From contig NZ_CP039903.1 in NCBI RefSeq assembly GCF_005221385.1, positions 2,981,001 through 3,045,000 of the forward strand: 64,000 nucleotides of DNA, given 5' to 3'. The DNA is from Agrobacterium tumefaciens. GTDB taxonomy: Bacteria; Pseudomonadota; Alphaproteobacteria; Rhizobiales; Rhizobiaceae. Made by a program: the position numbers and the translations under genes. Position 1 is the first letter of the stretch. Every line of letters begins with the position of its first letter. The notes beneath the pieces were generated by a model, which was not told the origin of the DNA, ran no database searches, and worked only from the letters and a program-made list of their open reading frames with translations. This document shows positions 20,743 through 28,762 of the stretch, piece by piece.

Positions 20743-21945
20743 TCAGATCGACGCCGCATCCGAAACACGGCGGCTGACGGTGAAGGTCTTTTCGATGTCG
20801 GGATGCAGTTCCATGCCAAGGCCGGCGCCCGGCGGCACGGTGATCATGCCGTTTTTCACTTCCGGCAAGGCGGTGACGAGATCGCGATACCAGGTCTTGT
20901 AGAAGGCGCGCACGCTTTCCTGCACCAGCGCATTCGGCGCGTTGAGCGACAGGTGCGTGGAGGCGCAGAGCACAACCGGGCCGGTGCAATCATGCGGGGC
21001 GACCGGCAGATGCCAGGCTTCCGCCATCGAAGCGATCTTGCGCGCCTCCGAAAGTCCGCCGCACCAGCTGATATCAAGCATCACCACGCCGGCCGCACCC
21101 GTTTCCAGAAGATCGCGGAAAGCCCAGCGGGAACCCAGCGTTTCCGATGCGGAGATGGGTGCTGGCGAAACGGCGGCATACCGCGTCAGGCTGGAAAGGC
21201 TATCCATCTTGATCGGGTCTTCGTGCCAGAAGGTCTGGTAGGGCGTCAGCGCCTTGGCGATCTGCATGGCGGGCAGAAGCTGCCACATGGAGTGAAACTC
21301 CACCATGATATCCATCTTGTCGCCCACCGCCTTGCGGATTTTCTCGAACGGCTCGAGCGCGCTTTTCAGGTCCGGCATTGAGATATATTGCCCGCGCGTC
21401 TTTTCCGCCGCCGCATCGAAAGGCCAGATCTTCATGGCCGTGATGCCGTCTTCCAAAAGCGAATGGGCAAGCTCGTCCGCCCGGTGCAGGAAGCCGTTCA
21501 GGTCGTCGTAATCCTTGCCGCCGGAGAGGCCATAATTGGCAGTCTGCTGGCCGGTTGCCTTCTTGATGTATTCAGTGCCCGCGCAGGTATTGTAGGTGCG
21601 GATTTCCTTGCGGCTGAAACCGCCGAGCAACTGGGCAATCGGCTGGTTCGTGGCCTTGCCGAAAATATCCCACAGCGCGATATCGAAGGCCGAATTGCCG
21701 CGCACTTCCGCGCCCGACGAGCGGAAACCCAGATAACCGACGAGATCCTGTGCCAGAAGGTCGATCTGCAGCGGATCGCGGCCGATCACCCGTGGCGCGA
21801 TATATTCATGCACATAGGTTTCCACCGTCTCGGCGCCATAGAAGGTTTCACCAAGCCCGGTAATGCCCTCATCCGTATGGACCAGAACCCAAAGCAGGTT
21901 TGCCCGTTCCGCCACGCGGACGGTCTCAAGTTTCGTGATTTTCAT
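20743..21945 (-). CDS. Enolase superfamily (mandelate racemase/muconate lactonizing) sugar-acid dehydratase-like protein
   Basis: 400 residues. The N-terminal capping domain (MKITKLETVRVAERANLLWV; EGITGLGETFYG) precedes a barrel domain. Metal ligands fit MVEFHSMW, FWHEDPIKMD and ISASETLGSRW. A possible base Lys is in GITAMKIWPFD and a His in PVAPHDCTGPVV, the mandelate-racemase subgroup pattern. Most such enzymes dehydrate or epimerise acid sugars; the substrate is unknown. The start MKITKLE at 21945 is preceded by GGAGGAGAC and fits the family. It lies 55 bp after the FadR-type regulator gene on the same strand, so the regulator very likely controls it. Confidence 0.82.
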   Translation of the reverse strand: MKITKLETVRVAERANLLWVLVHTDEGITGLGETFYGAETVETYVHEYIAPRVIGRDPLQIDLLAQDLVGYLGFRSSGAEVRGNSAFDIALWDIFGKATNQPIAQLLGGFSRKEIRTYNTCAGTEYIKKATGQQTANYGLSGGKDYDDLNGFLHRADELAHSLLEDGITAMKIWPFDAAAEKTRGQYISMPDLKSALEPFEKIRKAVGDKMDIMVEFHSMWQLLPAMQIAKALTPYQTFWHEDPIKMDSLSSLTRYAAVSPAPISASETLGSRWAFRDLLETGAAGVVMLDISWCGGLSEARKIASMAEAWHLPVAPHDCTGPVVLCASTHLSLNAPNALVQESVRAFYKTWYRDLVTALPEVKNGMITVPPGAGLGMELHPDIEKTFTVSRRVSDAASI

Positions 21946-22000
21946 GAAGTGTCTCCTCCAGAGGCAGGTGGTGTTCCGTCTGGAACTGCGTTGAAAAAAA

Positions 22001-22708
22001 TCAGGCGATGCCGGCGGCCAGAAGCGCGTGCACGCTTTCATCGAAATGCCGCGCCATCAGCGTTGAAGCCGTTTGTGGGTCGCCCGCAGCAATGGCCTGT
22101 CCGATGGCGACGTGAAGCTCGCCTGCCGCATGGCGTTGGGCGTCGGATGTGCGGCTCTTCCAGCCGATCGGCCAGGTCTGGCGCGTCACATTCTGAAAGG
22201 CGCCGAGAATGAGCTCGAAAACCGGGTTCTTGGAGGCTCTGGCAACGGCAAGGTGAAAGGCAAGGTCGTGTTCCATGACCTTGTCATTGTCGCCGAAATC
22301 CCGCTCCATATTGTTGGCATGGTCGAGAATGGTAAGTGCTTCCGCGTCCGTGCGCCTGAGCGCCGCCAGCGTCACGGTTCTGACCTCGATGGTGCGGCGT
22401 ACGTCGTAAATCTGCTGGATGTTGATCTGTTCGGTATGAATGCCATGTTCGAACATCAGCGACATCGCACCGTGATCCAGCGTCGCCACCGTGGCGCGCT
22501 TGCCGGCGCTGACATCGATCAGCCGCATGGCCGAAAGGGACCGGAAAGCCTCGCGAACAACCGTGCGTGAGACGCCTAGCTGCTGGGAGAGCGAAAGTTC
22601 GCTCGGCAGTTTCGCGCCGGGGGCCAGTTCGTTTTCGCGGATATGGCGGGTGATCGCGCCGATCGTGCTGCTGACGAGACCGGTTTCATGGGAGATGGCG
22701 TTATACAT
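22001..22708 (-). CDS. GntR/FadR-subfamily transcriptional regulator
   Basis: 235 residues. The N-terminal winged helix-turn-helix is clear (GAKLPSELSLSQQLGVSRTV, then VREAFRSLSAMRLIDV). The C-terminal FCD all-helical effector domain carries the metal/ligand residues in VMEHDLAFHLAVARAS and AAGELHVAIGQAIAAGD. Such regulators respond to sugar acids and similar ligands. It is upstream of an enolase-superfamily enzyme in the same direction. A perfect palindrome lies just ahead of its start codon, so it should regulate its own transcript. Confidence 0.9.
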   Translation of the reverse strand: MYNAISHETGLVSSTIGAITRHIRENELAPGAKLPSELSLSQQLGVSRTVVREAFRSLSAMRLIDVSAGKRATVATLDHGAMSLMFEHGIHTEQINIQQIYDVRRTIEVRTVTLAALRRTDAEALTILDHANNMERDFGDNDKVMEHDLAFHLAVARASKNPVFELILGAFQNVTRQTWPIGWKSRTSDAQRHAAGELHVAIGQAIAAGDPQTASTLMARHFDESVHALLAAGIA

Positions 22709-22717
22709 TTTTCCTCC

Positions 22718-22734
22718 AACCTGTAGTACAGGTT
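22718..22734. promoter_or_regulatory. FadR-type operator before the GntR regulator
   Basis: AACCTGTA-G-TACAGGTT is a perfect 8-bp inverted repeat around a central base, with the GT-N3-AC core of FadR-subfamily sites. It ends 10 bp before the start codon and touches the Shine-Dalgarno region GGAGG. Confidence 0.75.
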
Positions 22735-22816
22735 TATGGAAAATTGCTTACAGGAATTTTTACGCCGAAACAAGCGTTCATCGCTGGTTGACTGGATGTT
22801 TGTCTGATCCACGAAC

Positions 22817-23323
22817 CTACTGCTCGAAATCCTGCAAAAACCTCTTCAGCAGCCCGTTCAGCGCCGCACGCTCCTCTTCGCTGAGATGAGCGACCAGACG
22901 ATGCTGGTTTTCGACATGCGCGCCGACTGCATCCTCGACAATGGCGAGTCCACGCTCCGTCAGCGATATCAACACGCTACGCCGGTCCTGCGGGTTGTGA
23001 ATGCGCTCCACCAGCCCGACCTTTTCCAGCTGGTCGATCCTGTTGGTCATGGTGCCCGAACTCACCATGGTCATCGCCAGCAGATCGCCGGGGGAAAGCC
23101 GGTAGGGCGGGCCGGCACGCCGCAATGTCGCCAGCACATCGAAAGCGGAGGAGGAGAGTCCGTGTTTCAAAAGCACGGCCTCAACCTCGCGGCCGAGATG
23201 CGTACTGAGCCGGTGCAGGCGCCCAAGCAGGCCCATCGGGCCGACATCGAGATCGGGCCGCTCCTTGCGCCATTGCGCCAGAATATGATCGACGTGGTCC
23301 AGCGGTTCTTTGCTCATCACCAA
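22817..23323 (-). CDS. MarR-family transcriptional regulator
   Basis: 168 residues (162 if the third codon ATG at 23317 is used). The winged helix-turn-helix core reads LLAMTMVSSGTMTNRIDQLE, then KVGLVERIHNPQDRRSVLIS, which includes the DRR beta-wing motif of MarR proteins. There is no redox cysteine pair. It is divergent from an EamA-type exporter gene; the perfect palindrome between them is the expected binding site, so it should repress itself and the exporter until a ligand binds (inference). Confidence 0.92.
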   Translation of the reverse strand: MVMSKEPLDHVDHILAQWRKERPDLDVGPMGLLGRLHRLSTHLGREVEAVLLKHGLSSSAFDVLATLRRAGPPYRLSPGDLLAMTMVSSGTMTNRIDQLEKVGLVERIHNPQDRRSVLISLTERGLAIVEDAVGAHVENQHRLVAHLSEEERAALNGLLKRFLQDFEQ

Positions 23324-23337
23324 GGCATAACAATTGA

Positions 23338-23355
23338 TATCTTGACGTCAAGATA
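23338..23355. promoter_or_regulatory. MarR operator between regulator and exporter genes
   Basis: TATCTTGAC-GTCAAGATA is a perfect 18-bp palindrome in the divergent promoter region. A second, imperfect copy (TATCTTGATGTAGAGATT, 23375-23392) lies directly before the exporter start codon. Confidence 0.8.
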
Positions 23356-23398
23356 AAATCGACTAAAGTGAATTTATCTTGATGTAGAGATTCTTGAA

Positions 23399-24262
23399 AT
23401 GAAGAAAAATTCGACCTATGCCGCTGACGTGCTGGTGACAGCACTTGCCCCCGCCATCTGGGGAACCACTTATTTCGTCACCACGGAATTCTTGCCGCAG
23501 GGCTACCCTCTTCATGTCGCCATGCTGCGCGCTTTGCCGGCGGGCATCCTGCTGCTGCTGTTCGTCCGGAAGTTGCCGGAAGGCATTTGGTGGCCGCGCA
23601 GCTTCATTCTTGGCGCGCTGAATTTTTCGTTTTTCTGGGCGATGCTTTTTGTGTCGGCTTATCGGCTGCCGGGCGGTGTGGCGGCAACGGTGGGCGCGGT
23701 GCAACCCCTCATCGTCATTGGCCTTTCCCGGCTGTTTCTGGCAGCGCCCGTCAGGCCTCTTGCCATCGCCGCCGGCCTGTTAGGTATCGCAGGCGTCGCA
23801 CTTCTTGTGCTGACGCCCGGAGCGGCGCTGGATGGTATCGGCGTTGCCGCAGGTCTTGCCGGTGCCGTCTCCATGGCTTTCGGAACGGTGCTGACCCGCA
23901 AATGGCGACCACCGGTCTCCAACCTCACCTTCACCGCTTGGCAATTGACCGCGGGCGGTATTCTGCTCCTGCCGGTTGCCTTTGTTCTGGAGCCGGCCTT
24001 GCCAGCGCCGACCGCCGCCAATATTCTCGGCATGGCCTATCTCGGCCTCATCGGCGCGGCGCTGACCTATCTTCTGTGGTTTCGCGGGCTTGCCCGCATC
24101 GAGCCCTCGGCTGCGGCATCGCTCGGTTTTCTAAGCCCTGTCGTCGCAACTCTTCTGGGCTGGCTGGCGCTCGGCCAAAGCCTCACGCCAACACAGATTG
24201 CCGGGTTTGTCGCGGTGCTTTTCAGCATCTGGCTCAGTCAGCGCAGTCAGTTGCCGAAGTAA
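23399..24262 (+). CDS. EamA/DMT-family transporter (drug/metabolite exporter)
   Basis: 287 residues with ten membrane segments in two EamA repeats (first repeat opens LVTALAPAIWGTTYFVTTEF; second opens AGLAGAVSMAFGTVLTRKW). The conserved Pro/Gly-rich ends of repeats (AYLGLIGAALTYLLWFRGL and SLGFLSPVVATLLGWLALGQ) are intact. It exports a small metabolite or drug of unknown nature. Divergent MarR regulator and operators point to inducible efflux. It is convergent with the M29 aminopeptidase, 6 bp apart. Confidence 0.9.
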   Translation: MKKNSTYAADVLVTALAPAIWGTTYFVTTEFLPQGYPLHVAMLRALPAGILLLLFVRKLPEGIWWPRSFILGALNFSFFWAMLFVSAYRLPGGVAATVGAVQPLIVIGLSRLFLAAPVRPLAIAAGLLGIAGVALLVLTPGAALDGIGVAAGLAGAVSMAFGTVLTRKWRPPVSNLTFTAWQLTAGGILLLPVAFVLEPALPAPTAANILGMAYLGLIGAALTYLLWFRGLARIEPSAAASLGFLSPVVATLLGWLALGQSLTPTQIAGFVAVLFSIWLSQRSQLPK

Positions 24263-24268
24263 GCGTCC

Positions 24269-25507
24269 TCAGGCCCATTCGCCCTTGCGCATGACCGGAA
24301 CCGTGGAGCCATCCGGCTTCACGCCATCAATATCCACCTTGTCGGAACCGATCATCCAGTCGATATGGATGAGGCTGGAATTGCCACCCTGAGCCTTGAT
24401 CTGCTCCTGCGACAGCGAAGCACCGTCAAGGAAACATTTCGAATAACATTGGCCAAGCGCGATGTGGCACGAGGCGTTTTCGTCAAACAGCGTGTTGTAG
24501 AACAGGATACCGCTTGCGGATATCGGTGAGGAATGCGGCACCAGCGCCACTTCGCCGAGACGCCGTGCGCCCTCGTCGGTATCGAGCACCTTGTTCAGCA
24601 CAGCTTCGCCCTTCGAAGCCTTGGCTTCGACGATACGGCCACCCTGGAATTTCACCCTTATATCGTCGATCAACGTTCCCTGATGCGACAGGGGCTTGGT
24701 GCTGGAAACGTAACCATCCACACGTAGCGCATGCGGCGTGGTGAATACTTCTTCCGTCGGAATATTCGGGTTGCAGGTCACGCCGTTCTTGGCGGTGGAA
24801 GCGCCGCCATGCCATTCATGGCCGTCTGCCAGCCCGATCGTCACGTCCGTGCCGGGGCCGGTGAAATGCAGCGATGCGAAGCGCTCGCCGTTCAGCCACG
24901 CGGAGCGCTTGGCAAGATTGGCATTGTGCTGCGCCCATGCCGCCACCGGATCGGCAAGATCAACCCGCGAGGCGGCGAAGATGGCGTCTGCGAGCTTTCG
25001 GACGGCTTCGTCCTCGGCAATATCCGGGAAGACCTGCTTTGCCCAGGATGGGTTCGGATAGGAAATGATGTTCCAGTTGATGTCGAAATTGGAAATCTTC
25101 TCCAGCGCCGGCTTGTAGGCGGTAGAGTTGGCCTTGTTGGCCCGCGCCACCTTGGCAGGGTCCTGCTCTGCCAGCAGCATGGGGTTGTCGCCGGCAATCG
25201 CCAACCGCGCCGCGCCGTTGGCATAGGCCTTTGCCATGCCTTCATAGAGCCAGCCGGAAGCCCGGTCGAAATTCGCGTCGCTGGCGTGGCGATAGCGGGA
25301 AAGCGTGGTCTCCTCATCGGAATAGAAGGTGGTGACCAGCCCGCCGCCGGCCATATAGGCGTGTTTGGTCAAAAGCCGCACCAGCGGCAGCGCCGCCAGC
25401 GGCGCAGTGATCACCAGATCCTGATCCTTCTGCAATTGCAGGCCGACTTTTACGGCGACTTCGGCCAGTTTTTCGAGTTTGACGGGATCGATGGGAGAAA
25501 CGGTCAT
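24269..25507 (-). CDS. Aminopeptidase, peptidase family M29 (AmpS/thermophilic aminopeptidase)
   Basis: 412 residues, typical family length. The family's co-catalytic metal centre is recognisable: Glu in PNIPTEEVFTTPHALRVDG, Glu in RRLGEVALVPHSSPISAS, His in NASCHIALGQCY, and the His/Asp pair in HIDWMIGSDKVDIDG. It is a cytoplasmic exopeptidase removing N-terminal residues from peptides. There is no signal peptide. It is monocistronic, with 89 bp to the next gene. Confidence 0.9.
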   Translation of the reverse strand: MTVSPIDPVKLEKLAEVAVKVGLQLQKDQDLVITAPLAALPLVRLLTKHAYMAGGGLVTTFYSDEETTLSRYRHASDANFDRASGWLYEGMAKAYANGAARLAIAGDNPMLLAEQDPAKVARANKANSTAYKPALEKISNFDINWNIISYPNPSWAKQVFPDIAEDEAVRKLADAIFAASRVDLADPVAAWAQHNANLAKRSAWLNGERFASLHFTGPGTDVTIGLADGHEWHGGASTAKNGVTCNPNIPTEEVFTTPHALRVDGYVSSTKPLSHQGTLIDDIRVKFQGGRIVEAKASKGEAVLNKVLDTDEGARRLGEVALVPHSSPISASGILFYNTLFDENASCHIALGQCYSKCFLDGASLSQEQIKAQGGNSSLIHIDWMIGSDKVDIDGVKPDGSTVPVMRKGEWA

Positions 25508-25596
25508 GATCTGCCTTCGTATATTTCAATCGGAGGCGCCGACCATAGCCCATTCCTTTCGAAAGCCAAATGCTTTCAAAAGCGTTGGGAGAAGCG

Positions 25597-26073
25597 TCAG
25601 TCCGCCACCAGCGGAGCGATGATGGCCTTCAGTGCCGCCTGTGCATCTTGGGGCGAAAGTCTCACCTGCAACCCTCTTTGCCCGCCATTCATGTAAACAT
25701 GCGCATGCGCCATGGCTTCAGCCTCCATGGCTGTTGGCACCTGTTTCTTCTGCCCGAACGGACTGATGCCGCCGACATGGTAACCCGTGGTCCGCTCCGC
25801 ATCGGCAGGCTTCATCATGCTGGCGGATTTGCCTCCGAATGCGGCAGCGAGTTTCTTCATGCTCACCTCACGGTCGGAAGGGACGATGACGCAGACCGGT
25901 TTGCCGTCAAGTTCCGCCATCAGCGTTTTCAGCACCAGATGTGGCGCCTCGCCGATCGCTTCGGCCGCCTGCAGGCCGATGCGGTCGGCATTCGGGTCGT
26001 AGTCATAGGTGACGGTGGTGAAGGCAATACCGGCCTTGCTCAGCATCTGGGTGGCGCGGGTCGTTTTGGACAT
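25597..26073 (-). CDS. ybaK: YbaK/EbsC-type Cys-tRNA(Pro) deacylase
   Basis: 158 residues, family length. The conserved deacylase elements are visible: LVLKTLMAELDGKPVCVIVP with the key Lys, SMKKLAAAFGGKSASMM, and the GYHVGGISPFGQKKQ loop. The enzyme clears Cys mischarged onto tRNA-Pro, protecting translation in trans. It lies 12 bp after the ArsC-like gene on the same strand, so they probably share a transcript. Confidence 0.92.
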   Translation of the reverse strand: MSKTTRATQMLSKAGIAFTTVTYDYDPNADRIGLQAAEAIGEAPHLVLKTLMAELDGKPVCVIVPSDREVSMKKLAAAFGGKSASMMKPADAERTTGYHVGGISPFGQKKQVPTAMEAEAMAHAHVYMNGGQRGLQVRLSPQDAQAALKAIIAPLVAD

Positions 26074-26084
26074 GGCGGCTGCGT

Positions 26085-26432
26085 TCAGGCAAGGAGGGTC
26101 TGATAGATTTCCGGTTTGAAACCGACGGTTATCTTGCCTTTGGCCTCGAGTACCGGACGCTTGATCATCGAGGGTTGATCCAGCATCAATCCGATGGCCT
26201 TCTCACGGCTAAGATCGGCCTTTTGGTCATCATCCAGTTTCTTGAAGGTCGTGCCGGCGCGGTTAAGAACCGTTTCCCAGCCGGCGGCATCGCACCATGT
26301 CTCCAGATGGGCGCGGTCAATGCCGACCGCCTTGTAGTCATGAAAAGAATAGTCGATGCCGTTGGTTTCCAGCCAGCTTCTGGCCTTCTTCATCGTGTCG
26401 CAGTTCTTGATGCCGTAAATGGTGATCGTCAT
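26085..26432 (-). CDS. ArsC/Spx-family protein (YffB-like)
   Basis: 115 residues, starting MTITIYGIKNCDTMKKARSW with a thioredoxin-like fold and a single-cysteine CDTMKKA motif. The Arg of KRPVLEAKGKITVGFKPE fits the ArsC family. YffB-like members are glutathione-dependent reductases of uncertain substrate; classic arsenate reduction is not implied, because no ars genes are near. The start at 26432 fits the fold; upstream codons in frame are not family sequence. It is upstream of ybaK in the same direction. Confidence 0.85.
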   Translation of the reverse strand: MTITIYGIKNCDTMKKARSWLETNGIDYSFHDYKAVGIDRAHLETWCDAAGWETVLNRAGTTFKKLDDDQKADLSREKAIGLMLDQPSMIKRPVLEAKGKITVGFKPEIYQTLLA

Positions 26433-26665
26433 GCTGCCAGCCTCTTTGTCTTCAGCCTTCCGGCATAACAAAATATCCGGCTTATTCAACCCGCTGCCCG
26501 AGGTGCCCTGCAGGCTTTTCGGAGCGTGATGTCTGAGCCATGCGAAATCGCCATAGCTGATATCCAAACGAGCGCGAGCAAAGCTGCATGGCTTCCTTGC
26601 TACATCATGAGTTGTAGAAGGGGCCGAAAATACCCATTATCTGGGCATCAAAGATGGAGAGAAAA

Positions 26666-26833
26666 ATGCGTCAGGTTGCAAAGACATCGCGTAACTTCTT
26701 CGGTGAAACTTTCGCCGTTCTCGGTGCAGCGCTCTCGGTTTCGGCCGCTGTTCGCGCACATCGCAAGCCCGCCCGTGCCGATCTCGAAGCCCTCGGCATC
26801 GACGGTAAGGCTTTCGACAAGGTACAGCTCTAA
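26666..26833 (+). CDS. Small hypothetical protein, 55 residues
   Basis: An open frame from ATG 26666 to TAA 26833 with a good binding site (GGAGAG, 8 nt upstream). The product has a short polar start (MRQVAKTSRNFFGETFAV), a hydrophobic alanine-rich stretch (LGAALSVSAAVRAHR), and ends LGIDGKAFDKVQL. It may be a single-pass or peripheral membrane microprotein. Codon use (GCC, GAC, AAG endings) matches the neighbours. I recognise similar short proteins in rhizobia but no named family. It is divergent from the ArsC-like gene, and a GC-rich hairpin follows its stop. Confidence 0.65.
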   Translation: MRQVAKTSRNFFGETFAVLGAALSVSAAVRAHRKPARADLEALGIDGKAFDKVQL

Positions 26834-26849
26834 GCTGGTTGTCATTCGT

Positions 26850-26871
26850 AGCGAGGCGGCATCGCCTCGCT
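26850..26871. repeat. Hairpin behind the 55-residue gene, possible terminator or dispersed repeat
   Basis: AGCGAGGCG-GCAT-CGCCTCGCT is a perfect 9-bp stem 17 bp after the TAA. No T run follows, so Rho-independent termination is weak. The wider stretch 26840-27000 has no gene and looks like a rhizobial intergenic repeat, but only one copy is seen here. Confidence 0.4.
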
Positions 26872-27035
26872 TGCGCTCGGGTCGAAATCCATATCGGTTT
26901 TGACGGACGAGCTGGACGCGCGGGTATGGCTCGAGAAGCGTTCCGTATTCACGCAGGAAGGTCCCACATAGTTCTCGAACGGCAGTTGTGGGATAAATTG
27001 TCAGCGCTGGATTGCTGCGTTGCTTCGAGCGCAGG

Positions 27036-27752
27036 TCATCGCACCGCTGCACTCTGTTTCGGCCGCTTCGACGGGCCGATCACTTTTTCCGACAAATATA
27101 ACTGGCTCTCAGGCCGCTCATAACGATCCGCTTTCGCTGAAAGCGCAAAGCGTGCCAGAGATTCGTGCCGTGTTTCGCCATTATGGCTGAAGACAAGCTC
27201 GAAATTACCCGCCAGCCAGCTATAGGGTTTACCAGCGGGCATAGGCTCAATCTTCCCACAGCCATAGATCATGGTGAGATGCGGCGTAAAAGACGATGCC
27301 GTAATAAAGGGAAGGTTTGCCCGCCAAAGGGTACGTTGCAATATCTTCACCAGAGCCTTTATCTCCGGCATTTCGCGGCTGCTTCTCATAACCAGACTAT
27401 TGCGATTGCCGAAAAGCGACGTTTCTTCGAAAGTGATAGGAACAGGCCGCGCCTCAATTTCCCCCAGCGCCGCCTTTAGCCTGTTTATCAGCCCGCGAGG
27501 CGCAGTCTCGAAACATCCGATACAGAGCAGGGTTATGTGCAGAAGCTCCGCTGGATAGGCCGCTCGTTTTGTCCGTCCTTCCGCATGGCGCGCTGCATCG
27601 GCAAAGATCCTATCGGCCAGGGCTGCCGGTGGTTTCAACAACAAGAGAAGCTTGCTGCGAAATCGCGGATTGAGACGCTGTATTTTTTGCGGCTCCAGCC
27701 CTTCGAAGAAAAGCTGCTGTAAACCTCCCTTATCCGTCAACTCGAAACCCAT
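27036..27752 (-). CDS. 2H phosphoesterase / 2'-5' RNA ligase-like protein
   Basis: 238 residues. The two HxT motifs of the 2H phosphoesterase superfamily are visible: HITLLCIG and HLTMIYG, in two related halves. Members act on 2'-5' linkages or cyclic phosphates of RNA or nucleotides. The N-terminal ~35 residues (ELTDKGGLQQLFFEG) are outside the fold; an internal methionine could be the true start, but no better binding site is seen. Its 3' end runs into the repeat-like stretch near 27000. Confidence 0.78.
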   Translation of the reverse strand: MGFELTDKGGLQQLFFEGLEPQKIQRLNPRFRSKLLLLLKPPAALADRIFADAARHAEGRTKRAAYPAELLHITLLCIGCFETAPRGLINRLKAALGEIEARPVPITFEETSLFGNRNSLVMRSSREMPEIKALVKILQRTLWRANLPFITASSFTPHLTMIYGCGKIEPMPAGKPYSWLAGNFELVFSHNGETRHESLARFALSAKADRYERPESQLYLSEKVIGPSKRPKQSAAVR

Positions 27753-27845
27753 GACGACGCTCCACAGCCTTTACCAAGGCTGCGATATTATCATCGCCAG
27801 AAGAAATTAAAAGAACAAAAGTAGAACGTATTGGCCGTTTCAAGC

Positions 27846-28547
27846 CTACCAGATGCCGGGGATTAGCCGGTATCGCCTTTCGCGGACATAGTCAGCATAG
27901 CCAGGCAATTCCGCCTGCAACAAACGATCTTCCAGACCCGTACGCATGATCAGTAGGGCGATGGCCAGGGTGGCGGGCAGCAGGGCCATCCAAGACGCCA
28001 AAGCAAGCGGTACGCCGGCGAACATGGCGATTGCCGCCGTATAACCGGGGTGGCGCACGATGCCATAAGGCCCCGATGTAATCACGTGTTGTCCGCGCTC
28101 GGTCTGAATGCGGACGCCCGGCTCGAGGAACGGATTGACAGCCTGAGCCCAGGCCGCGACGGCGATGCCGCCGATGAGCAGGACATAACCGACCGGGATG
28201 ACCCAGAGCGGCACAGCAGACCACTCCATCCGGCCGGCATCTAATGTCGCAACCGGAATTTCAGCGGCAAAAGCCAGAAGTATCGCGGTGACGAGGATCA
28301 GATCCCATCTTTTTGTGCCGGGCTGAAACCGGCTGCGGGCGCGAAAAATGATCGGGTTCACACGCGCGAGTACCAGCGCGGAAAAGCTGAAGGCTACCAC
28401 GAGGACTGCGATGAATATCCAGCCGGGAGGCCAATCTATGCGGCCAGCTGGTAGAAAGACCAGTGCGATCAGGCCAAGGGGCAGGCCGAATGCGTAGAGG
28501 ATCGCGACGGTACGCGACATGGGTGGCGGATCAGTATCGGAGACCAT
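27846..28547 (-). CDS. Isoprenylcysteine carboxyl methyltransferase-like membrane protein
   Basis: 233 residues with five or six membrane segments. The C-terminal signature GPYGIVRHPGYTAAIAMF, with a GPY..vRHP motif, followed by a Glu-rich end (LQAELPGYADYVRERRYRL), marks the ICMT/phospholipid methyltransferase-like family. It probably methylates a membrane substrate using S-adenosylmethionine; the substrate is unknown. The start at 28547 is preceded by GAGGAGCACATCA. It is divergent from a TetR gene, with palindromic operators in between, so it is a probable target. Confidence 0.8.
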   Translation of the reverse strand: MVSDTDPPPMSRTVAILYAFGLPLGLIALVFLPAGRIDWPPGWIFIAVLVVAFSFSALVLARVNPIIFRARSRFQPGTKRWDLILVTAILLAFAAEIPVATLDAGRMEWSAVPLWVIPVGYVLLIGGIAVAAWAQAVNPFLEPGVRIQTERGQHVITSGPYGIVRHPGYTAAIAMFAGVPLALASWMALLPATLAIALLIMRTGLEDRLLQAELPGYADYVRERRYRLIPGIW

Positions 28548-28730
28548 TGATGTGCTCCTCTTAATAGTTCCCGCAGGCGGAACTAGGCCCGTCCCCAGTC
28601 GGGCTGCATTTTGCCAACCCAAGGTGTTGCCGGACGGGTCGTGCCCTGCGAGAGACAGTCGAAATCCTGGCAAAAACCGGCAAAAAGTCAAATATGCGAG
28701 GTGATCTGGTCGGGGTGGACTCACGAGTTG

Positions 28731-28762
28731 ACATTCTACCTACTAGTAGGTAGGTAGAATGT
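28731..28762. promoter_or_regulatory. Overlapping palindromes before the TetR gene, likely operator
   Basis: The inner element CTACCTACT-AGTAGGTAG (28736-28753) is a perfect 18-bp palindrome. An outer pair ACATTCTACC / GGTAGAATGT spans 28731-28762. The TetR start codon follows directly at 28763, so bound repressor would cover the initiation region. Confidence 0.8.

Noticed and set aside
26085..26432. Arsenate reductase of an ars operon
   Set aside because: The protein is of the YffB/Spx-like branch and no other arsenic gene is near.
26648..27052. Minus-strand frame of 134 codons over the 55-residue gene and the intergenic stretch
   Set aside because: No recognisable family; the Arg-rich piece near 26880-26910 looks like a translated repeat and the other part is antisense to the small gene.
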